In this document: in pieces, positions 40,850 through 50,033 of the stretch
How the letters are laid out: every line of letters starts with the position of its first letter
How positions within the stretch are numbered: position 1 is the first letter of the stretch
DNA from: Bacteroidota bacterium
GTDB lineage: Bacteria; Bacteroidota; Bacteroidia; Flavobacteriales; Weeksellaceae
Reading direction: 5' to 3'
DNA length: 53,619 bases
Assembly (NCBI GenBank): GCA_023399595.1
Contig: JAEWOR010000067.1
Span: 1 to 53,619, forward strand
Notes under the pieces: generated by a model
Databases searched by the model: none
Told to the model about the DNA's origin: nothing
The model's input: only the letters and a program-made list of their open reading frames with translations
Translations under genes and position numbers: made by a program

Positions 40850-43800
40850 ATGGAAAACCAAAAATATACCCCTAACAACAAGGTTAGAATAGTTACTGCA
40901 GCGGCTTTATTTGATGGTCATGATGCAGCGATTAATATTATGCGACGTGTCATCCAAGGTTCTGGATGCGAAGTTATCCACTTAGGACACGACAAATCTG
41001 CAGAAGAAGTGGTGAATACTGCCATTCAGGAAGATGCCAATGCCATTGCGCTAACGTCTTACCAAGGTGGTCACAACGAGTATTTTAAATACATCTACGA
41101 TCTTTTAAGACAAAAAAATGCGTCACAAATCAAGATTTTTGGTGGCGGTGGCGGTGTAATCCTTCCTGAAGAAATTAAGGATTTAATGGATTACGGAATC
41201 GATAGAATTTATTCTCCAGACGACGGTCGTGAGCTGGGTTTACAAGGAATGATTGATGATTTGGTGAAGCAATCTGACTTTGCAACAGGCGCAAATATTA
41301 ATGTTTCAGATTTAAATGATATTAAATTTGAAGATTCTTCAAAACTGGCGCAAATTATCTCTGCCGTAGAAAATTTCTCAGATGAAAAACCTGAATTAGC
41401 AGCTACAATCAACGAAAAAGCTAAAGATTTAAATATTCCAATCATCGGAATTACAGGAACCGGAGGTGCCGGAAAATCTTCGCTTACTGACGAATTGGTA
41501 AGACGTTTCCTTCGTTCAAATCCTGATAAAAAAATCGCAATTATCTCCATAGATCCTTCTAAAAAGAAAACGGGAGGAGCGCTTCTAGGTGACAGAATTC
41601 GTATGAATTCCATTAACGATTCTCGTGTATTTATGCGTTCTATGGCGACTCGTGAGAACAACGCTTCGGTTTCGCCTTTCGTTCATACAGCTTTGAATGT
41701 TTTAAAATTAGCACATCCAGATATTATTATTTTAGAAACTTCGGGTATCGGACAATCAGGTTCGGAAGTTTCGGATATTGCTGATGTTTCTATGTATGTG
41801 ATGACGCCTGAATACGGTGCTTCTACACAGTTGGAGAAAATCGACATGTTGGATTATGCGGATTTAATCGCTTTGAATAAATCTGATAAACGTGGAGCTT
41901 TAGATGCTTTGCAAGCCGTGAGAAAGCAATTCCAAAGAAATCATTTGCTTTGGGAAAATCAGTTGGATGAAATGCCAGTTTATGCTACAAAAGCTTCTCA
42001 GTTCAACGATCACGGAACAACAGAATTGTTCAATACTTTGGTTAAAAAAGTAAACGAAAAATTTAGTTCAACTAATCTTCAAGAGTTTTTGGAGCAAGAA
42101 ATTACGAGCGATACCACCATTATTCCTGGCAAAAGAGTTCGTTATCTTTCTGAAATTGTAGAAAACAACAAACAATACGACGAATCTGTTTTGAAACAAG
42201 CAGAATTGGCTCGTAAAATGTACCATATTGATGGCGTAAAATCCATTATTTCCAACGAAACTTTGGATGCTGAATATCAAAAAGCAGAAAAAGAACTTCA
42301 ACAGGAAAACATCGATTTCCTAAGAACTTGGGACAACACGAAAAAGGCTTTCCATGAGGAAACCTATTCGTATTTTGTAAGAGGAAAAGAAATTAAAGTG
42401 GAAACTTCTACAGAATCGCTTTCTCATCTTAGAATTCCGAAAATTGCTCTTCCAAAATACAACGATTGGGGCGACTTAATCGCTTGGAAAGGTCAGGAAA
42501 ATCTTCCGGGAAGTTTCCCTTATACGGCGGGAATTTATCCTTTCAAAAGAACGGGTGAAGATCCAACGAGAATGTTCGCCGGTGAAGGCGGTCCAGAAAG
42601 AACCAACAGAAGATTCCATTATGTTTCTGCGGAAATGGACGCTAAGCGTCTTTCTACTGCCTTTGATAGTGTAACCTTATATGGTCAGGATCCTGCTTTA
42701 CCACCCGATATTTATGGTAAAATTGGTAACGCCGGTGTTTCTATTGCGACTTTAGATGATGCTAAAAAATTATATTCCGGTTTTGATTTAATTAATGCAT
42801 TGACTTCAGTTTCGATGACGATTAACGGACCAGCTCCAATGATTTTGGCGTTCTTTATGAATGCAGCTATCGACCAAAATGTTGAAAAATATTTAGAAGA
42901 AAACGGTCTTGAAGGCAAAATTGAAACCGCTTTAAAAGCGAAATTCGATGCCAAAGGATTGAAACGTCCAGAATACAACGGCGAATTGCCACCTTCTAAC
43001 AATGGTTTAGGACTGAAATTATTAGGTTTAACAGGTGATGAAGTGGTTCCTGCGGATATTTATGCTAAAATTAAAGCGGAAACCATCGCAACAGTTCGTG
43101 GAACGGTTCAGGCGGATATTCTAAAAGAAGATCAGGCTCAAAATACGTGTATTTTCTCTACAGAATTTGCTTTGAGATTAATGGGCGACGTTCAGGAATA
43201 TTTCATTCAAAATAAAGTAAGAAACTTCTATTCGGTTTCTATTTCTGGTTACCATATTGCGGAAGCGGGTGCAAATCCTATTTCTCAGTTAGCCTTTACG
43301 TTGGCAAATGGTTTCACTTATGTGGAATATTATTTGTCGAGAGGAATGGACATCAACGATTTTGCTCCTAACCTTTCTTTCTTCTTCTCCAATGGTATCG
43401 ATCCTGAATACTCAGTAATCGGTCGTGTGGCAAGAAGATTATGGGCAAAAGCAATGAAGTTGAAATATGGCGCAGACGAGCGTTCTCAAATGTTGAAATA
43501 CCATATTCAAACTTCGGGAAGATCGCTTCACGCGCAAGAAATTGATTTTAATGACATCAGAACAACGCTTCAGGCTTTGTATGCGATTTACGATAACTGT
43601 AACTCACTTCACACCAATGCTTACGACGAGGCGATTACCACTCCTACAGAAGAATCGGTAAGAAGAGCAATGGCGATTCAATTAATTATCAACAAAGAAT
43701 TGGGTCTTGCGAAAAACGAAAATCCACTTCAAGGTTCTTTCATTATTGAGGAATTAACAGATCTTGTGGAAGAAGCGGTTTACCAAGAATTCGATAGAAT

Positions 43801-44197
43801 TACGGAAAGAGGTGGCGTTCTTGGAGCTATGGAAACGATGTATCAACGTTCAAAAATTCAAGAGGAATCTATGCATTACGAATGGTTGAAACACACTGGT
43901 GAATATCCAATTATCGGGGTGAATACTTTCCTTGGAAAAGATGGTTCGCCAACGGTTCGTCCAGGTGAAGTGATCCGTTCTACTGAGGAGGAAAAACAAG
44001 CTCAAATTGAATTCCTTCACAATTATCAAAAAGCCAACGCAGATAAATCAGGAGATGCTTTAGCGAAGCTTCAACATGCTGCCATCAATCAACAAAACTT
44101 GTTTGAAGTGATGATGGATGCTGTGAAATATTGTTCGCTTGGGCAAATTACCAATGCTTTATTTGAAGTGGGTGGAAAATACCGCAGAAACATGTAG
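40850..44197 (+). CDS. icmF: fused isobutyryl-CoA mutase (IcmF), B12-dependent
   Basis: 1115 residues that interconvert isobutyryl-CoA and n-butyryl-CoA with adenosylcobalamin. The order is that of IcmF: N-terminal B12-binding domain (LFDGHDAAINIMRR, with the cobalt-ligand His24), linker, MeaB-like G-protein chaperone (P-loop GTGGAGKS at residues 203-210), then the TIM-barrel mutase domain from about 540. Two residues tell the substrate: Phe576 in TRMFAGEGG and Gln764 in QAQNTCIF stand where methylmalonyl-CoA mutase has Tyr89 and Arg207, which argues against methylmalonyl-CoA. The ATG at 40850 is preferred; the TTG at 40829 overlaps the -7 box. Likely involved in valine or branched/short-chain acyl-CoA metabolism. 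Confidence 0.93.
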   Translation: MENQKYTPNNKVRIVTAAALFDGHDAAINIMRRVIQGSGCEVIHLGHDKSAEEVVNTAIQEDANAIALTSYQGGHNEYFKYIYDLLRQKNASQIKIFGGGGGVILPEEIKDLMDYGIDRIYSPDDGRELGLQGMIDDLVKQSDFATGANINVSDLNDIKFEDSSKLAQIISAVENFSDEKPELAATINEKAKDLNIPIIGITGTGGAGKSSLTDELVRRFLRSNPDKKIAIISIDPSKKKTGGALLGDRIRMNSINDSRVFMRSMATRENNASVSPFVHTALNVLKLAHPDIIILETSGIGQSGSEVSDIADVSMYVMTPEYGASTQLEKIDMLDYADLIALNKSDKRGALDALQAVRKQFQRNHLLWENQLDEMPVYATKASQFNDHGTTELFNTLVKKVNEKFSSTNLQEFLEQEITSDTTIIPGKRVRYLSEIVENNKQYDESVLKQAELARKMYHIDGVKSIISNETLDAEYQKAEKELQQENIDFLRTWDNTKKAFHEETYSYFVRGKEIKVETSTESLSHLRIPKIALPKYNDWGDLIAWKGQENLPGSFPYTAGIYPFKRTGEDPTRMFAGEGGPERTNRRFHYVSAEMDAKRLSTAFDSVTLYGQDPALPPDIYGKIGNAGVSIATLDDAKKLYSGFDLINALTSVSMTINGPAPMILAFFMNAAIDQNVEKYLEENGLEGKIETALKAKFDAKGLKRPEYNGELPPSNNGLGLKLLGLTGDEVVPADIYAKIKAETIATVRGTVQADILKEDQAQNTCIFSTEFALRLMGDVQEYFIQNKVRNFYSVSISGYHIAEAGANPISQLAFTLANGFTYVEYYLSRGMDINDFAPNLSFFFSNGIDPEYSVIGRVARRLWAKAMKLKYGADERSQMLKYHIQTSGRSLHAQEIDFNDIRTTLQALYAIYDNCNSLHTNAYDEAITTPTEESVRRAMAIQLIINKELGLAKNENPLQGSFIIEELTDLVEEAVYQEFDRITERGGVLGAMETMYQRSKIQEESMHYEWLKHTGEYPIIGVNTFLGKDGSPTVRPGEVIRSTEEEKQAQIEFLHNYQKANADKSGDALAKLQHAAINQQNLFEVMMDAVKYCSLGQITNALFEVGGKYRRNM

Positions 44198-44252
44198 TGC
44201 GTGTCGCACAAACAATTTTTACTACTAGCTGCTTTAGCTTTTAGATAAACGA

Positions 44253-44284
44253 AAAACCTCATCGAAATTCGGTGAGGTTTTTTT
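44253..44284 (+). terminator. icmF terminator
   Basis: AAACCTCATCGA pairs with TCGGTGAGGTTT (one G-U type mismatch) and is followed by a T run. Confidence 0.85.
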
Positions 44285-44333
44285 ATTCGAAAATCTAATG
44301 AAGATTTATTTTTATAATTTTTTATTGAAGATA

Positions 44334-44786
44334 TTAAAGGAAAAACGCAAACAAGCAAACGAAAAATGCGGTGATTCCTGTGTAGAATAAGCTTCCAATG
44401 ATAAAGTATCCTAGTCTTCTGTGGTTTACACTAAAGCTTCCGGGTAAGTTTTTTTTAGATTTTTGTTTTCCAGATTTGAAAATGCTATACGCCCAAATAA
44501 TGTAGGTAAGTACGGCGCCGATGATATGTCCGGTAAGTAAAACTTTGAACTAAGTGGTATGAGAATATTCGCTGTTGGCCACTAAACTTCCCGAGCCTCC
44601 AGAAATACGGATAAGAAGTTCAAGAGAAATTACGCCTAAAATACATGTGTAAAATAATCTCTTCTGAATTTTGATATGCGAATCAAACTTAGCTTGTTTA
44701 ATTTTTGTTGCCGCATAATATGCCAAAAACGGTGCTACAATGGATAAAACTAACATTCCTATTATAATAACAAGACCAAAATTCAT
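44334..44786 (-). pseudogene. DUF420 (YozB/CtaM-like) membrane protein with in-frame amber codon
   Basis: On the minus strand an ATG at 44786 opens 78 codons (MNFGLVIIIGMLVLSIVAP ... NSEYSHTT) and meets a TAG at 44550-44552. The same frame then continues without another stop for 71 codons (FKVLLTGHIIGAVLTYIIWA, GSFSVNHRRLGYFIIGS, FYTGITAFFVCLFAFFL) to TAA at 44334. Together the parts make a full 150-residue, four-helix DUF420 protein with its usual histidines (DSHIKIQKR, GHIIGA, NHRR). One base change, for example TTG or CAG to TAG, accounts for it. In Firmicutes the family is linked to haem-copper oxidase assembly; its role in Bacteroidetes is not known to me. It could be a recent null allele, a sequencing error or a readthrough site. 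Confidence 0.75.
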
Positions 44787-44875
44787 TCTATTTATTTTTA
44801 ATTTGAAAAGTCATCAAAAGTAGTTATTTTTTCACTAATCTTTTTATTTTCTTATTTTTACATAAAACACACATT

Positions 44876-46030
44876 TTGAAAACATTTTTTTATCCACTAC
44901 TTTTATTTATTTTAATAATTTTTAATTCTTGTAAACAGGAAAGCTCGGTTGTAAAGACAAAAACACTAGATAGAAATGCAATTGTAGATTCTACAATAAA
45001 TGCCTTTCAACAAAAGCTTTTAAAAATTCAAATAGATTCTGTTTTTTCTAAATACCATTTTAATGGAAGTGTAGCCATTTTTAAAGACAGTATTCAGATT
45101 TATCGTAAAAATCAAGGTTTTGCAGATTTTAAAACAAAAATGCCTATCAATGATTCTGTAAATTTTGCAATAGCTTCCATTAGTAAACAGTTTACAGCAG
45201 CTCTTATATTGCAGCAAGTAGAACTTGGAAAAGTAAAACTTGAAGATAAAGTTTCTCAATTTGTAAAAGGTTTTAAAACATCCGAATATAAAAATATTAG
45301 TATTCAACAGCTTTTAAATCATACTTCGGGTCTTAATTTAATCGGACAAAAGCTTATGTTTAAAAGTGGTGAAGATTTTAATTATTCAAATGATGGTTAT
45401 AATGCTTTAGGTGAAATTTTAGAGATTGTAACGGGGAAGTCTTTTGATGAAAATGCCACAGAGCTTTTTCAAAAAGTGGGTATGAAAAATACTTTTACTC
45501 CCAAGACATACATAGGAAGCAATTTTGGAAGCGCTTATCTAGGAAATTTTAAAAAATATGCTGAGGTTCCGAATATGCCTAAAAGATTATCTGGCGGAGA
45601 TGTTGGAACTCCCGCAGGAGGAATTTTGTCCTCGATAGATGATTTACATATATGGAATGAAAAACTTTATTCGGGGAAAGTTTTGAAACCTGAAACTGTT
45701 GATATGATGACTACGAAATCGGCGACGAGGATGCATCAAATTTTTGGGAAAATGGGTTACGGATATGGAATTATGTTAAGTGTTGGTCATCCCAAAGCAT
45801 ATTTTCATAGTGGTTATGTAAAAGGTTCACCAAGTTTGAATGTTTATTATCCTGAAAGTAAAATTTCTGTAATTATTTTATCCAATATTGCAGATGAAAC
45901 TAAAGGGAAAAATGCTGTTTTTTTACCTCATAAAGAGATTAAGAAAATTACGGACAATACAGAAGTATTAACTGCTGAACTGCGCTCTGAGCTATTGAAA
46001 ACTCAACAAGAAGATAATTTAAAAAAATAA
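44876..46030 (+). CDS. serine hydrolase, class C beta-lactamase fold lipoprotein
   Basis: 384 residues starting at TTG (44876); no ATG is available before the lipoprotein signal (KTFFYPLLLFILIIFNSC). The penicillin-binding/serine-hydrolase motifs are present: SISK with nucleophile Ser101 and Lys104, and YSN at residues 170-172. The third motif is probably HSGYVKG (around residue 313). The domain (PF00144 type) includes beta-lactamases, D-aminopeptidases and esterases, so the substrate is open; in an envelope lipoprotein a peptidoglycan or peptide substrate is plausible. The stop is immediately followed by the ATG of the 2H phosphoesterase gene. Confidence 0.85.
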   Translation: MKTFFYPLLLFILIIFNSCKQESSVVKTKTLDRNAIVDSTINAFQQKLLKIQIDSVFSKYHFNGSVAIFKDSIQIYRKNQGFADFKTKMPINDSVNFAIASISKQFTAALILQQVELGKVKLEDKVSQFVKGFKTSEYKNISIQQLLNHTSGLNLIGQKLMFKSGEDFNYSNDGYNALGEILEIVTGKSFDENATELFQKVGMKNTFTPKTYIGSNFGSAYLGNFKKYAEVPNMPKRLSGGDVGTPAGGILSSIDDLHIWNEKLYSGKVLKPETVDMMTTKSATRMHQIFGKMGYGYGIMLSVGHPKAYFHSGYVKGSPSLNVYYPESKISVIILSNIADETKGKNAVFLPHKEIKKITDNTEVLTAELRSELLKTQQEDNLKK

Positions 46031-46555
46031 ATGACCAAACTATATTATATTGCTATTTACCCTCCTCAAAATATTATTGATGAGATTAGGGAATTTAAAG
46101 AGGATATTGCGAAAAATTTCAACTCCGTAAAGGCTTTGAAAAATGACGCTCATATTACTTTGCTTCCTCCTTTTTCTAGAGAATTGAGTTTGGAGCAAGA
46201 TATTCATGTCGCTTTTCAGAAAATCAATACAAATTTTTCGCCTTTTGAAATTGAATTAAATGGTTTTGGTAATTTCCCCAACCAAAAAAATCCAGTTATT
46301 TTCATTAAACCAGAAACTAATGAAACATTAAAACTGCTTCACTTAAAAGTTTCGGAACAATTTAAATTTAACAAAACCTCTTTTAATCCTCATATTACTA
46401 TTGGTTATAGAGATTTGACTTTTGAGAATTTTCAAAAGGCTTGGAATAAATATCAAAATTTAAAATATCACAGAAAATTTCAGGTTGAAAAAATCTTATT
46501 ATTAAGACATGATTTTGGAAAATGGAAGGTTTTGGATGAGAAAAAGTTACAATAA
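46031..46555 (+). CDS. 2'-5' RNA ligase / 2H phosphoesterase family protein
   Basis: 174 residues with the two HxTx motifs of the 2H superfamily, HITLLPPF (about residue 42) and HITIGYRD (about 119), symmetrically placed as expected for a LigT/YjcG-like fold. Members ligate or cleave 2'-5' phosphodiester bonds or act as cyclic phosphodiesterases on small nucleotides; the activity of this one is not known. The ATG directly abuts the TAA of the serine hydrolase gene, indicating one transcription unit. Confidence 0.85.
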   Translation: MTKLYYIAIYPPQNIIDEIREFKEDIAKNFNSVKALKNDAHITLLPPFSRELSLEQDIHVAFQKINTNFSPFEIELNGFGNFPNQKNPVIFIKPETNETLKLLHLKVSEQFKFNKTSFNPHITIGYRDLTFENFQKAWNKYQNLKYHRKFQVEKILLLRHDFGKWKVLDEKKLQ

Positions 46556-46560
46556 ATTGA

Positions 46561-46568
46561 TATTTTTG
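46561..46568 (+). promoter_or_regulatory. -7 box of secreted hypothetical gene, leaderless-type spacing
   Basis: TATTTTTG ends four bases before the ATG at 46573, so the transcript would begin at about the start codon. Confidence 0.5.
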
Positions 46569-46572
46569 CATC

Positions 46573-47349
46573 ATGAAAAATATTGTTTTATTGCTTGTGG
46601 TAGCAATTTCAGGAGTTTTGTACTCGCAAAAAGCGGATAACTCATTGCATGGGTTTTATGAAGAAAAAGGAGATAAAACCTTTTATAAAAAATTTGAGTT
46701 TGATGGAAATGGAAAGGTTATGATTGCGGGAATGGATGAAGGTGATTATTTTACCAGAAACGACAGCTTAATTATTTATCCTGATAAAAGTATTTTTATT
46801 TTTAAAATTCAGAAAAATGGAAATTTAAAAGGCATTTCTGATTGGGTTGAAAAAGGTGTTTGGACGTTCAAGAAAGACTCTGTGGTAGAAAATAAAAGAT
46901 TAAAACCTGAACAAGCACTTAAAAAGGCAAGTTTGCTGGCTGAATATTACGATAAAACAAAAGGGAAATCGGATATTGATATGTTGTTCTCTGATGAAAC
47001 CCCAAAAATTAATGAAGATTTATGTAACAAGGGTTTGTCTAAAGCTTGTCTGAATCTTTTTGGTTTGAAAATGTTAGAATATACGCCTGGTTTATTAGGA
47101 GAGTCTGATAAAATAGCGTCAAAAAAATTAAAACCTCACCCGGAATTAATTGCGCTTTCTAAAAAGATAGTTGCATTGGGAGATGCTGAAGGACATACCG
47201 TTTTAGGAAGTTATTATTATGTTCTTGGATTAAAAGAAAAAGCGGATGAAGAATGGGAAAAAGCAATACAAAAAGGTAGTCACAAAGCAGGAATGGCAAA
47301 AGGAATGATAGAATTCGCAGAAAGTATGGAAGCAGAAGCTGAGAATTAG
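46573..47349 (+). CDS. secreted hypothetical protein with Sel1/TPR-like C-terminus
   Basis: 258 residues with a signal peptide (residues 1-18, GVLYSQ). The first ~100 residues are beta-rich and hydrophilic (FYKKFEFDGNGKVMIAGMDE). The C-terminal ~110 residues are helical, with small-residue spacing like Sel1/TPR repeats (LCNKGLSKACLNLFGLKML; GDAEGHTVLGSYYYVLGLKE; EEWEKAIQKGSHKAGMAKGM). I do not recognise a specific family. It has its own -7 box and is followed by the unusual 24-bp palindrome and then a terminator shared with accA. Confidence 0.65.
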   Translation: MKNIVLLLVVAISGVLYSQKADNSLHGFYEEKGDKTFYKKFEFDGNGKVMIAGMDEGDYFTRNDSLIIYPDKSIFIFKIQKNGNLKGISDWVEKGVWTFKKDSVVENKRLKPEQALKKASLLAEYYDKTKGKSDIDMLFSDETPKINEDLCNKGLSKACLNLFGLKMLEYTPGLLGESDKIASKKLKPHPELIALSKKIVALGDAEGHTVLGSYYYVLGLKEKADEEWEKAIQKGSHKAGMAKGMIEFAESMEAEAEN

Positions 47350-47352
47350 ATG

Positions 47353-47403
47353 TTATTTGATTGGTTTCGGCGCGGCGAAGCCGCGCCGAAACCAATCAAA
47401 TAA
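47353..47403. repeat. perfect 24-bp GC-rich palindrome with GAA loop
   Basis: Arms 47353-47376 and 47380-47403 are perfectly complementary; the core is CGGCGCGGC-GAA-GCCGCGCCG flanked by GGTTT/AAACC and ATTTGATT/AATCAAAT. It is far richer in GC than the rest of the window and has no T run of its own, and a normal terminator follows nine bases later. It looks like a mobile REP-like or boundary element rather than a plain terminator. Confidence 0.7.
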
Positions 47404-47411
47404 ATAACAAT

Positions 47412-47444
47412 AAAAAAGGCTTTCAAATTTTGAAAGCCTTTTTT
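47412..47444. terminator. bidirectional terminator between the secreted gene and accA
   Basis: AAAAAAGGCTTTCA pairs with TGAAAGCCTTTTTT around AATTT, with A and T runs on both flanks. Confidence 0.85.
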
Positions 47445-47446
47445 AT

Positions 47447-48403
47447 TTATCCTTTAAATTGCCCCATTGCAATAAATTTCTCTTGTCTTTGGGTTTCTAG
47501 TTCTTGTCCTGTGAACTTAGAAAACGCCTTAATGTTCTGCAGAATAGATTGTTTAAGGTTGTTGAAAGCAATTGTTGGGTCGTAATGAGCTCCACCAAGT
47601 GGTTCTTCAATAATTCCATCAATAAATCCTTCTCTCAAAGCATCTTTTGGAGTAAGGTTCAATGCGTTTGCGGCATCTTCTTTATGATCCCAGTTTCTCC
47701 ATAGAATAGAAGAGCAACTTTCTGGTGCAATTACCGTATACCATGTGTTTTCCAACATGTATACTTTATTCCCAACACCAATTCCTAAAGCTCCACCACT
47801 AGCTCCTTCACCAATGATATAAGTTAAAATTGGAGTTCTTAGCTGTACCATTTCGAAGATATTTCTTGCAATAGCTTCACCTTGACCTCTTTCTTCAGCT
47901 TCTAAACCTGGGTATGCTCCAGGAGTGTCTACTAAAGTTACAATAGGAATATTGAATTTTTCTGCTAACTTCATTAGTCGCAATGCTTTTCTGTATCCTT
48001 CCGGGTTGGGCATTCCGAATCTTCTGAATTGTCTTTCTTTGGTAGTTCTTCCTTTTTGAGTACCAATAATCATTACTTTTTTACCATCTATGGTAATAAG
48101 TCCACCAATCATTGCGGGGTCATCAGCAAAATTTCTATCGCCATGAAGTTCTAAAAAGCTATTTTCATCAGCAATTCCTTTAATAAAATCTAAAGTATAA
48201 GGTCTATCTGGATGTCTAGATAATTGTACTCTTTCCCAAGGGGTAAGATTTCCGTAAATCTCTTTTTTCTTTTCAAGAATTTTGTCTTCAATTTGGCTGC
48301 ATGCTGTTTTTACATCAACGCCGCTTTCTTCACCTACCAACGAACATGTTTGGTATTGATCCATCAATTCTTTTATAGGAAGTTCAAAACTTAAGTATTC
48401 CAT
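47447..48403 (-). CDS. accA: acetyl-CoA carboxylase carboxyltransferase subunit alpha
   Basis: 318 residues, the usual length for AccA. The crotonase-type core is intact: RHPDRPYTLDFIKGI, LHGDRNFADDPAMIGGLITI, MPNPEGYRKALRLMKLAEKF, VDTPGAYPGLEAEERGQGEA, IGEGASGGALGIGVGNKVYM. With AccD it transfers CO2 from biotin on AccB to acetyl-CoA, giving malonyl-CoA for fatty-acid synthesis. accD, accB and accC are not in this window. The minus-strand -7 box TAACTTTG is at 48426-48433, 22 bases before the ATG. Confidence 0.97.
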   Translation of the reverse strand: MEYLSFELPIKELMDQYQTCSLVGEESGVDVKTACSQIEDKILEKKKEIYGNLTPWERVQLSRHPDRPYTLDFIKGIADENSFLELHGDRNFADDPAMIGGLITIDGKKVMIIGTQKGRTTKERQFRRFGMPNPEGYRKALRLMKLAEKFNIPIVTLVDTPGAYPGLEAEERGQGEAIARNIFEMVQLRTPILTYIIGEGASGGALGIGVGNKVYMLENTWYTVIAPESCSSILWRNWDHKEDAANALNLTPKDALREGFIDGIIEEPLGGAHYDPTIAFNNLKQSILQNIKAFSKFTGQELETQRQEKFIAMGQFKG

Positions 48404-48425
48404 TTTATGAGATAAATTAATCTTT

Positions 48426-48433
48426 CAAAGTTA
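48426..48433 (-). promoter_or_regulatory. -7 box of accA
   Basis: On the minus strand the bases read TAACTTTG, a TANNTTTG match. Confidence 0.45.
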
Positions 48434-48450
48434 GTAAAAAATATGAAAAT

Positions 48451-49962
48451 TTATTGAAAATTATTCACAGCGTTATTTATACGGACAAGAGTTTCCTCTT
48501 TTCCAATGAGTTCCATAATGTCTGGAACGTCTGGCCCTTTCAATTCTCCTACCAAGCTTAATCGAAGTGGCATCATGATTTTTCCCATTCCTAAACCTTT
48601 TGCTTCAGCAAAATCATGAATAGTTTGTTTAATGTTTTCGACTGTAAAATCTTTATTGTCTAGAGAGGATATAAAGTCTTGCAGTAAAGCAGATGTTTCT
48701 TCATTCCAAGCTTTTTTGCTCGCTTTTTCATCGTAAAAAGTGGGTGCTTCAAAGAAAAATTTGCTGTCGTTGTAAATGTCTTTAATAAAACTTGCTCTTT
48801 CTTTCATTAATGAAACAATTCTTAATAAAGTATCATCATTCAAACTTGAATTTTTTACTTCTTCTAATTCTTTGAATAAGCTTAAAACCTCTTCATCAGA
48901 TTTTTTTAATAAATATTCATGATTGAACCAAACTGCTTTTTCAGGATTAAATCGAGCTCCCGCTTTATGAACTTTATTCAGATCAAATTCAGCGATCATT
49001 TCTTCCATTGTAAGAATTTCTCTGTCATTGGCAGGGCTCCAACCTAAAAGTGCCACCATATTCATAAATGCATCTGGGAAATAACCGGATTCTTTATAAC
49101 CTTTCCAAGTGTCACCACTTTCAGGGTCTTTAAAATCCATTGGGAAAACTGGGAAACCGAATTTAGCACCGTCTCTTTTGCTGAGTTTACCTTTTCCTTC
49201 AGGTTTTAGGATAAGTGAAAGGTGGGCAAATTCTGGAGATTCCCAACCCATAGCTTCATACAATAAGACATGTAAAGCCATAGATGGTAACCATTCTTCC
49301 CCACGGATAACGTGAGAAATTTTCATTTCATGGTCATCAATAATATTAGCGAAATGATAAGTCGGCATTCCATCATTTTTTACCAAAACCTTATCGTCTA
49401 AAGTATTGGTATTTACGCTAAAGTTTCCTCTAATGATATCTTGAAGATTGATGGTTCTATCCAATGGCATTTTAAAACGAACTACATAAGGCGTTTTCTC
49501 ATTAATAAGTTGCTCTACTTCCTCTTTAGATAGGGTAATGCTGTTTTTTAAACGATTTCTAGTGATGTTATTGTAAGCAAAAACGTCACCTCTTGTTTCA
49601 AATTCTTTTCTTATGGTATCTAATTCCTCAGGAGTGTCGAATGCGATATAAGCATAGTCGGTTTCTAAAATTTGAGCGGTGTATTTATCATAAATATCAC
49701 GTCTTTCAGACTGTCTGTAAGGTCCATAAGGTCCACCATGAATAGGGCTTTCATCGGGAATCATTCCGCACCATTCAAGAGATTTCATAATGTATTCTTC
49801 TGCGCCTTCTACAAATCTTGCTGTATCTGTGTCTTCAATTCTTAAAACGAAATCTCCGCCATTATGTTTGGCAAAAAGATAGTCATATAATGCGGTTCTT
49901 ACCCCACCTAAATGCAAAGCTCCAGTTGGACTGGGTGCAAAACGGACTCTTACCTTATCCAT
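48451..49962 (-). CDS. gltX: glutamate-tRNA ligase
   Basis: A 503-residue class I aminoacyl-tRNA synthetase that charges tRNA(Glu). The HIGH-type motif (PSPTGALHLGG, HLGG at residues 17-20) and the KMSKS-type motif (KLSKRDGAKFG, near 262) are intact, along with FVLRIEDTDTARF at about 38 and the GPYRQSERRD segment. The C-terminal anticodon-binding helical domain is complete (ending LVRINNAVNNFQ). The minus-strand -7 box TACCTTTG is at 49982-49989. It is divergent from the GT90 gene. Confidence 0.97.
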   Translation of the reverse strand: MDKVRVRFAPSPTGALHLGGVRTALYDYLFAKHNGGDFVLRIEDTDTARFVEGAEEYIMKSLEWCGMIPDESPIHGGPYGPYRQSERRDIYDKYTAQILETDYAYIAFDTPEELDTIRKEFETRGDVFAYNNITRNRLKNSITLSKEEVEQLINEKTPYVVRFKMPLDRTINLQDIIRGNFSVNTNTLDDKVLVKNDGMPTYHFANIIDDHEMKISHVIRGEEWLPSMALHVLLYEAMGWESPEFAHLSLILKPEGKGKLSKRDGAKFGFPVFPMDFKDPESGDTWKGYKESGYFPDAFMNMVALLGWSPANDREILTMEEMIAEFDLNKVHKAGARFNPEKAVWFNHEYLLKKSDEEVLSLFKELEEVKNSSLNDDTLLRIVSLMKERASFIKDIYNDSKFFFEAPTFYDEKASKKAWNEETSALLQDFISSLDNKDFTVENIKQTIHDFAEAKGLGMGKIMMPLRLSLVGELKGPDVPDIMELIGKEETLVRINNAVNNFQ

Positions 49963-49981
49963 TGTCTAAAAAATTTTGGTG

Positions 49982-49989
49982 CAAAGGTA
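49982..49989 (-). promoter_or_regulatory. -7 box of gltX
   Basis: On the minus strand the bases read TACCTTTG, 19 bases before the gltX start codon. Confidence 0.45.
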
Positions 49990-50033
49990 AGAAAAATAGG
50001 ATGATTTGCTGAAATTTGATTAAGTTTGTAGCT

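Noticed and set aside
41209..41661. 150-codon minus-strand open frame
   Set aside because: Shadow of the G-protein domain of icmF.
47159..47585. Two opposite-strand frames beginning with nearly identical MVSAR...AETNQI peptides
   Set aside because: The similarity is produced by the perfect palindrome at 47353-47403; both frames are shadows of real genes.
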